Positions 35,233-38,108 of a DNA stretch of 38,108 bases are shown one piece after another (position 1 is the first letter of the stretch; each line of letters begins with the position of its first letter). The stretch is taken from assembly GCF_002251755.1 (NCBI RefSeq), contig NZ_NOXT01000130.1, positions 992 through 39,099 of the forward strand, written 5' to 3'. The notes below the pieces were generated by a model. It searched no databases. It saw only the letters and a program-made list of their open reading frames with translations, and had not been told where the DNA came from. The position numbers and the translations under genes are program-made. The stretch is from Sandarakinorhabdus cyanobacteriorum (GTDB lineage Bacteria; Pseudomonadota; Alphaproteobacteria; Sphingomonadales; Sphingomonadaceae).

Positions 35233-36203
35233 ACAAGCCAGCGCCGGCGCACGCAGCGAAAGCCGATATGGCTGGTGGCCGTATCAATCATTTCGGGATG
35301 CCGGGCGGCCGGGCGAAAACGCTGACAGTGGTTCAACGCGCACAAATGCGATCCGCCCTTCAACACCTTGCGGCCAATCTTCACCTGGGGCTGGGCGGGA
35401 TCATAACTGCCCCACAGATCGCCGCCGCGCGGGTTCCGGATGGTGCAGCAGGCATCGGGCTGGCGCTTGCGCGGGGGGCGCGGCCGCTCCTGCCACCAAT
35501 CCGCCGTCCATTCCCACACATTGCCGATCATGTCGTAAAGGCCATGGCCGTTCGGCGGAAAGCTGCGCACCGGCGATGTGCGCAGCCAGCCATCGTCCAG
35601 GCTGTTGTGGTGCGGGAACTCGCCCTGCCAGTAATTGGCCAATATTTGCCCGCCGGGCGCCAGTTCGTCACCCCAGGCAAATTCGGCGCCCGCAAGGCCG
35701 CCGCGCGCAGCATATTCATGCTCGGCCTCGGTGGGCAGCGCCTTGCCGGCCCAGGCGGCATAGGCCGCCGCATCGGCATGGGCCACCTGCACCACCGGAT
35801 GGTCCCACAGGCCCAACGCTTCCACATCGGCCTCGGGCCCCAGCGGGTGCCGCCAATCCGCCCCGGGCACCCAGCGCCACCACCGCTGATATTGATCCAG
35901 CGGCACCGGCCCCGGCGGCGGCGTGAACACCAGCGCCCCCGGCACAGCCAGCGCCGGATCCATGCCGGGATAATCGCGCGGATCCGGCGGAATTTCGGCC
36001 AGCGTGCGATGGCCGGTCGCCGCCAGGAAGGCCGCAAACTGCCGGTTGGTCACCGGCGTTTCGTCAATCCAATAGCCATCAACGGCCACCATCCGCAGCG
36101 GCCGCTCCTCGGGATAGAAGCGCTCGCTGCCCATCCGGAATGTCCCGCCCGCGATCCAGCGCATGCCGGGCGGCGGATCGGAAGGTGGCGGCAAACCAGT
36201 CAT
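35178..36203 (-). CDS. Formylglycine-generating enzyme (FGE/SUMF1) family protein
   Basis: A 341-residue FGE-sulfatase-domain protein. It has the opening GMRWIAGGTFRMGSERFYPE, VDGYWIDETPVTNRQFAAFL, LPTEAEHEYAARGG, then LYDMIGNVWEWTADWW and KVLKGGSHLCALNHCQRFRPAARH. The last motif keeps both copper-binding active-site cysteines (C288 and C293, spaced as Cys336/Cys341 of human FGE). Most bacterial SUMF1-fold proteins lack them, so this one is probably a true oxidase that turns the cysteine of a CxPxR sulfatase motif into formylglycine. No sulfatase gene is in the window. The start is ATG 36203; a GTG two codons earlier is possible, and no good ribosome site is seen. The C-terminal tail overlaps the TonB gene end by 55 bp, antisense. 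Confidence 0.88.
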   Translation of the reverse strand: MTGLPPPSDPPPGMRWIAGGTFRMGSERFYPEERPLRMVAVDGYWIDETPVTNRQFAAFLAATGHRTLAEIPPDPRDYPGMDPALAVPGALVFTPPPGPVPLDQYQRWWRWVPGADWRHPLGPEADVEALGLWDHPVVQVAHADAAAYAAWAGKALPTEAEHEYAARGGLAGAEFAWGDELAPGGQILANYWQGEFPHHNSLDDGWLRTSPVRSFPPNGHGLYDMIGNVWEWTADWWQERPRPPRKRQPDACCTIRNPRGGDLWGSYDPAQPQVKIGRKVLKGGSHLCALNHCQRFRPAARHPEMIDTATSHIGFRCVRRRWLVQKSTPRLNWAARPALMS

Positions 36204-36379
36204 GATCACGTATTGGCAGGCCGGCCGGGCCGCTGTCTACCGTTCCCACCGGTCGCCCCGCGCCATGGCCAATCGATCGACAACCAGTTGATGGCCGGCC
36301 GCTCGGGATATGAGGGCTGTTGCGGGCGGCGCCGCGCGTGCAAGCCAGCCAGAAGCGCAACGCCATGCATTGCTTGTGA

Positions 36380-37069
36380 TCAGGCACGCCGCGACGGACG
36401 CACGCCAACCACAAGCAGCCAGAGCCCGATACCGATCTCCCCAACTGTGGCCGGCACCCGCAGGATCGAGGCCAATGTCAGTTCATTATAATTGGGCAGC
36501 ATGATCTGACCGAACAGATTCCCCAGATATCCGATGCAGCCTGTCATCAACAAGACGCCGAGCGCTCGCGGCAGGAAACCCGATTTGAACACGAGATAGC
36601 CAAACGGCAGCAGCCAAAGACCCCAGAATGTGGTTGCAAACATCAAGGCCGTGTTTGCCCGCGCCCGCGTCACCGCCACCAGATCGGGCAACGCCTCTGG
36701 CGACACGATGATCCTGCCCGTCAGCAGCTCCACCAGGAAGACCCGTTCGGCCGCGCTGGCCAGGGCCAGGGGAATGCCAGCCAGCGCCGCCAGCACCATG
36801 ACCTGGGCGAGACGGCAGTTCGTCGACGCCAGCAGCCGGTACAGCGCCAGAGGCAAGACGAAGAAGGCAATCTGGTTGATCAGCAGCGCGGCAATGCCCG
36901 CGCGATAGAGTGGCGCCTGGGCTCGGATATTCGCCATGGTCGCATCGGCATTGCCCTTCACCAGGATTTCTGACGGCACATACATGAACGCGAAAATTCC
37001 TGTCACGATAACAAGAAGATACAGAAATCCGGACAGTCGAGCCCAAGCCGGCATATCATCCTCTGCCAT
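36380..37069 (-). CDS. DUF4386 family integral membrane protein
   Basis: A 229-residue protein with about six to seven hydrophobic helices, starting RLSGFLYLLVIVTGIFAFMYVPSEILV, a typical DUF4386 opening (RxAG-hLYLh-hI--G-F). AQAPLYRAGIAALLINQIAFFVLPLALY, SAAERVFLV, FWGLWLLPFGYLVFKSGFLPR and a last helix GIGLWLLVVGV follow. The start has GGGGAAG eight bases upstream. Function is unknown; no catalytic motif is visible. It lies 114 bp downstream of an AraC-family regulator on the same strand, which may control it. The 176 bp between this gene and the FGE-like gene hold no further recognisable feature. Confidence 0.85.
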   Translation of the reverse strand: MAEDDMPAWARLSGFLYLLVIVTGIFAFMYVPSEILVKGNADATMANIRAQAPLYRAGIAALLINQIAFFVLPLALYRLLASTNCRLAQVMVLAALAGIPLALASAAERVFLVELLTGRIIVSPEALPDLVAVTRARANTALMFATTFWGLWLLPFGYLVFKSGFLPRALGVLLMTGCIGYLGNLFGQIMLPNYNELTLASILRVPATVGEIGIGLWLLVVGVRPSRRA

Positions 37070-37183
37070 GATCTTCCCCTTCGTTGCTGGCGCTGGATGA
37101 TCGCCGGATCAGGGCCGCCGCCACAATCGCCGGGCTCGACATGGTCATGACATGTGGCGACAGGCCCGCCGCGAGGCGGCGCT

Positions 37184-38005
37184 TCAGTCAGGCTGGCCCG
37201 CCATCTGCCGAAATGCGCCTGGTGATTTGCCCTCCCGCCGCTTGAAGGCGCGCGCAAAGGCGGAAACGTCGGAATAGCCCAGCAAAAATGCGATTTCCTT
37301 GAGCGAGGCCCGCCGCCCGGCAAGATAGCCGCGGGCGAAACGGTGGCGCAGCTCGGCCAGCAGGGCCTCAAAGCTGGTGCCCTCGGCCCGCAATGCCCGA
37401 TAGAGACCCTGCCCGCTGTAGCCAAGCTGGCCCGCAACCAATGCCGCTGTCACCTGTCCGGTGTGCAGCAGAGGCAGGATCGCCCGCTCCACCTGCCCTG
37501 CCACCGATCGGGTTGCATCAAGGTCGGCCAGCAGGCGATCCGCGTGCGCACAGAAAAGCCCGAAGGCATAGCGGGGATATTGGGCAATCCGATAATCCTG
37601 CCAGGCCGCGCTCACCCTCAGGGCATTGCGCGCCGCCCCAAAGCGCACCCTCGCGCCCAGCGCCCGTTCCAGCGCGGGGCCGGTGCCCCGATCCGCGTGG
37701 GTCACCTCGGCCAGGCTGCAATAGGGCGTGTCACCAAACTGCCGCGTGCCGGCAACCATGCGGACAAAGCTGGTTTCGGTCAGTTCCGGAAACGGCGGAC
37801 GATCAATGCGATTGTCGGTCAACCACAGGCCATCGGCTTCGTGCGAAAGCGTGAAGCGGGCCGGGCCGGCGACGGCGATATCGGTGACCAGGCGGCCAAA
37901 GCGATTGAGCTGGTCCAGCGCATCCCGCATCATGGCAGAGGCATAGCCAATCAGGCCAACGATCGACAGGTCGGCAAAATTGGTGGTTTTATCTTGCGTT
38001 GCCAT
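37184..38005 (-). CDS. AraC-family transcriptional regulator
   Basis: A 273-residue regulator. The N-terminal two thirds resemble the AraC 'arabinose-binding-like' domain of the OruR/ArgR type (GPARFTLSHEADGLWLTDNR, FGAARNALRVSAAW). The C-terminal AraC DNA-binding domain has two helix-turn-helix units: QVTAALVAGQLGYSGQGLYRALRAEG and the highly conserved LKEIAFLLGYSDVSAFARAFKRREGKSPGAFRQ. The inducer is unknown. It is followed by the DUF4386 gene on the same strand. The remaining 103 bp to the window end contain no complete gene. Confidence 0.92.
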   Translation of the reverse strand: MATQDKTTNFADLSIVGLIGYASAMMRDALDQLNRFGRLVTDIAVAGPARFTLSHEADGLWLTDNRIDRPPFPELTETSFVRMVAGTRQFGDTPYCSLAEVTHADRGTGPALERALGARVRFGAARNALRVSAAWQDYRIAQYPRYAFGLFCAHADRLLADLDATRSVAGQVERAILPLLHTGQVTAALVAGQLGYSGQGLYRALRAEGTSFEALLAELRHRFARGYLAGRRASLKEIAFLLGYSDVSAFARAFKRREGKSPGAFRQMAGQPD

Positions 38006-38108
38006 GATCGGTATTTCCCGCTATTGTGAGGATGCAGGTTCAAGAGCGGGAGACGAGAATTCAAAGGGTTAGCCCGCCTTATTCATGAGCCTTCCTGTCA
38101 GGGCGTTG

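Noticed and set aside
37139-37155. ACATG-N7-CATGT dyad between AraC and DUF4386 genes
   Set aside because: The short arms have an internal TCATGA palindrome. AraC proteins usually bind direct repeats, so I could not support an operator.
37166-37179. CCGCC-GCGA-GGCGG hairpin after the AraC gene
   Set aside because: A 5-bp stem with a GNRA loop and no U-tract is expected often by chance in DNA of this GC content.
38017-38050. CCCGCT...AGCGGG inverted repeat upstream of the AraC gene
   Set aside because: The 6-bp arms are separated by 22 bases, with no further symmetry; likely chance.

Overview
The window is GC-rich, gene-dense DNA with almost no intergenic space. Many genes are joined by ATGA or TGATG start/stop overlaps. 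Several gene types point to an alphaproteobacterium, most likely a sphingomonad (Sphingomonadales): five TonB-dependent receptors, a CYP153-type P450, an ABC permease fused to an M1 peptidase, a GH68 sucrase without a signal peptide (as in Zymomonas), and ABC-2 permeases with a large extracytoplasmic loop. The genus cannot be fixed from the sequence alone. I saw no rRNA, tRNA, insertion sequence, CRISPR array or phage gene.

Layout. (1) 1-533: 3' part of a GNAT acetyltransferase, convergent with (2) 5479-583 (-): ArsR regulator, ABC ATPase, ABC-2 permease/M1 metallopeptidase fusion. (3) 11051-5529 (-): 'module A', a TonB receptor, ABC ATPase and two ABC-2 permeases; the first permease is cut by an in-frame TAG. 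(4) 11144-18207: sucrose locus. A minus-strand MFS transporter plus LacI regulator diverges from a plus-strand TonB receptor, GH68 sucrase and ROK fructokinase. Two CAAACGTTTG operators lie between them. (5) 19901-18204 (-): acyl-CoA synthetase. (6) 20063-21475 (+): rRNA modification pair RluE-like and RlmJ. (7) 30945-21498 (-): 'module B', a COG0523 metallochaperone GTPase, DUF1826 protein, ABC ATPase, two ABC-2 permeases, a TonB receptor (cut by an in-frame TGA) and a second, divergent TonB receptor. (8) 33215-31041 (-): LysR regulator and a CYP153-type P450 broken by a frameshift. (9) 33313-35232 (+): a TonB receptor paralogous to the last gene of module B. (10) 36203-35178 (-): a formylglycine-generating-enzyme-like protein with both active-site cysteines. 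(11) 38005-36380 (-): AraC regulator and a DUF4386 membrane protein.

How they may work together. Modules A and B share gene order and protein families. Their leading genes (TonB receptor A and the COG0523 GTPase) are preceded by nearly the same 15-bp palindrome-like sequence, GATACAA(A/G)ATAACAT. A related ATGTCATAACAT dyad precedes the TonB gene of module B. The ATGTTAT/ATAACAT half-sites resemble Zur boxes, and COG0523/DUF1826 genes are typical of zinc-starvation regulons. I therefore read modules A and B as one predicted zinc-limitation regulon built from TonB receptors and an ABC-2-type (not ZnuABC-type) transporter. Each module carries one interrupted gene in a different component (permease in A, receptor in B), so the intact parts would add up to one full system. 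With the P450 frameshift, three large genes are broken; sequencing error has to be excluded before calling this decay.
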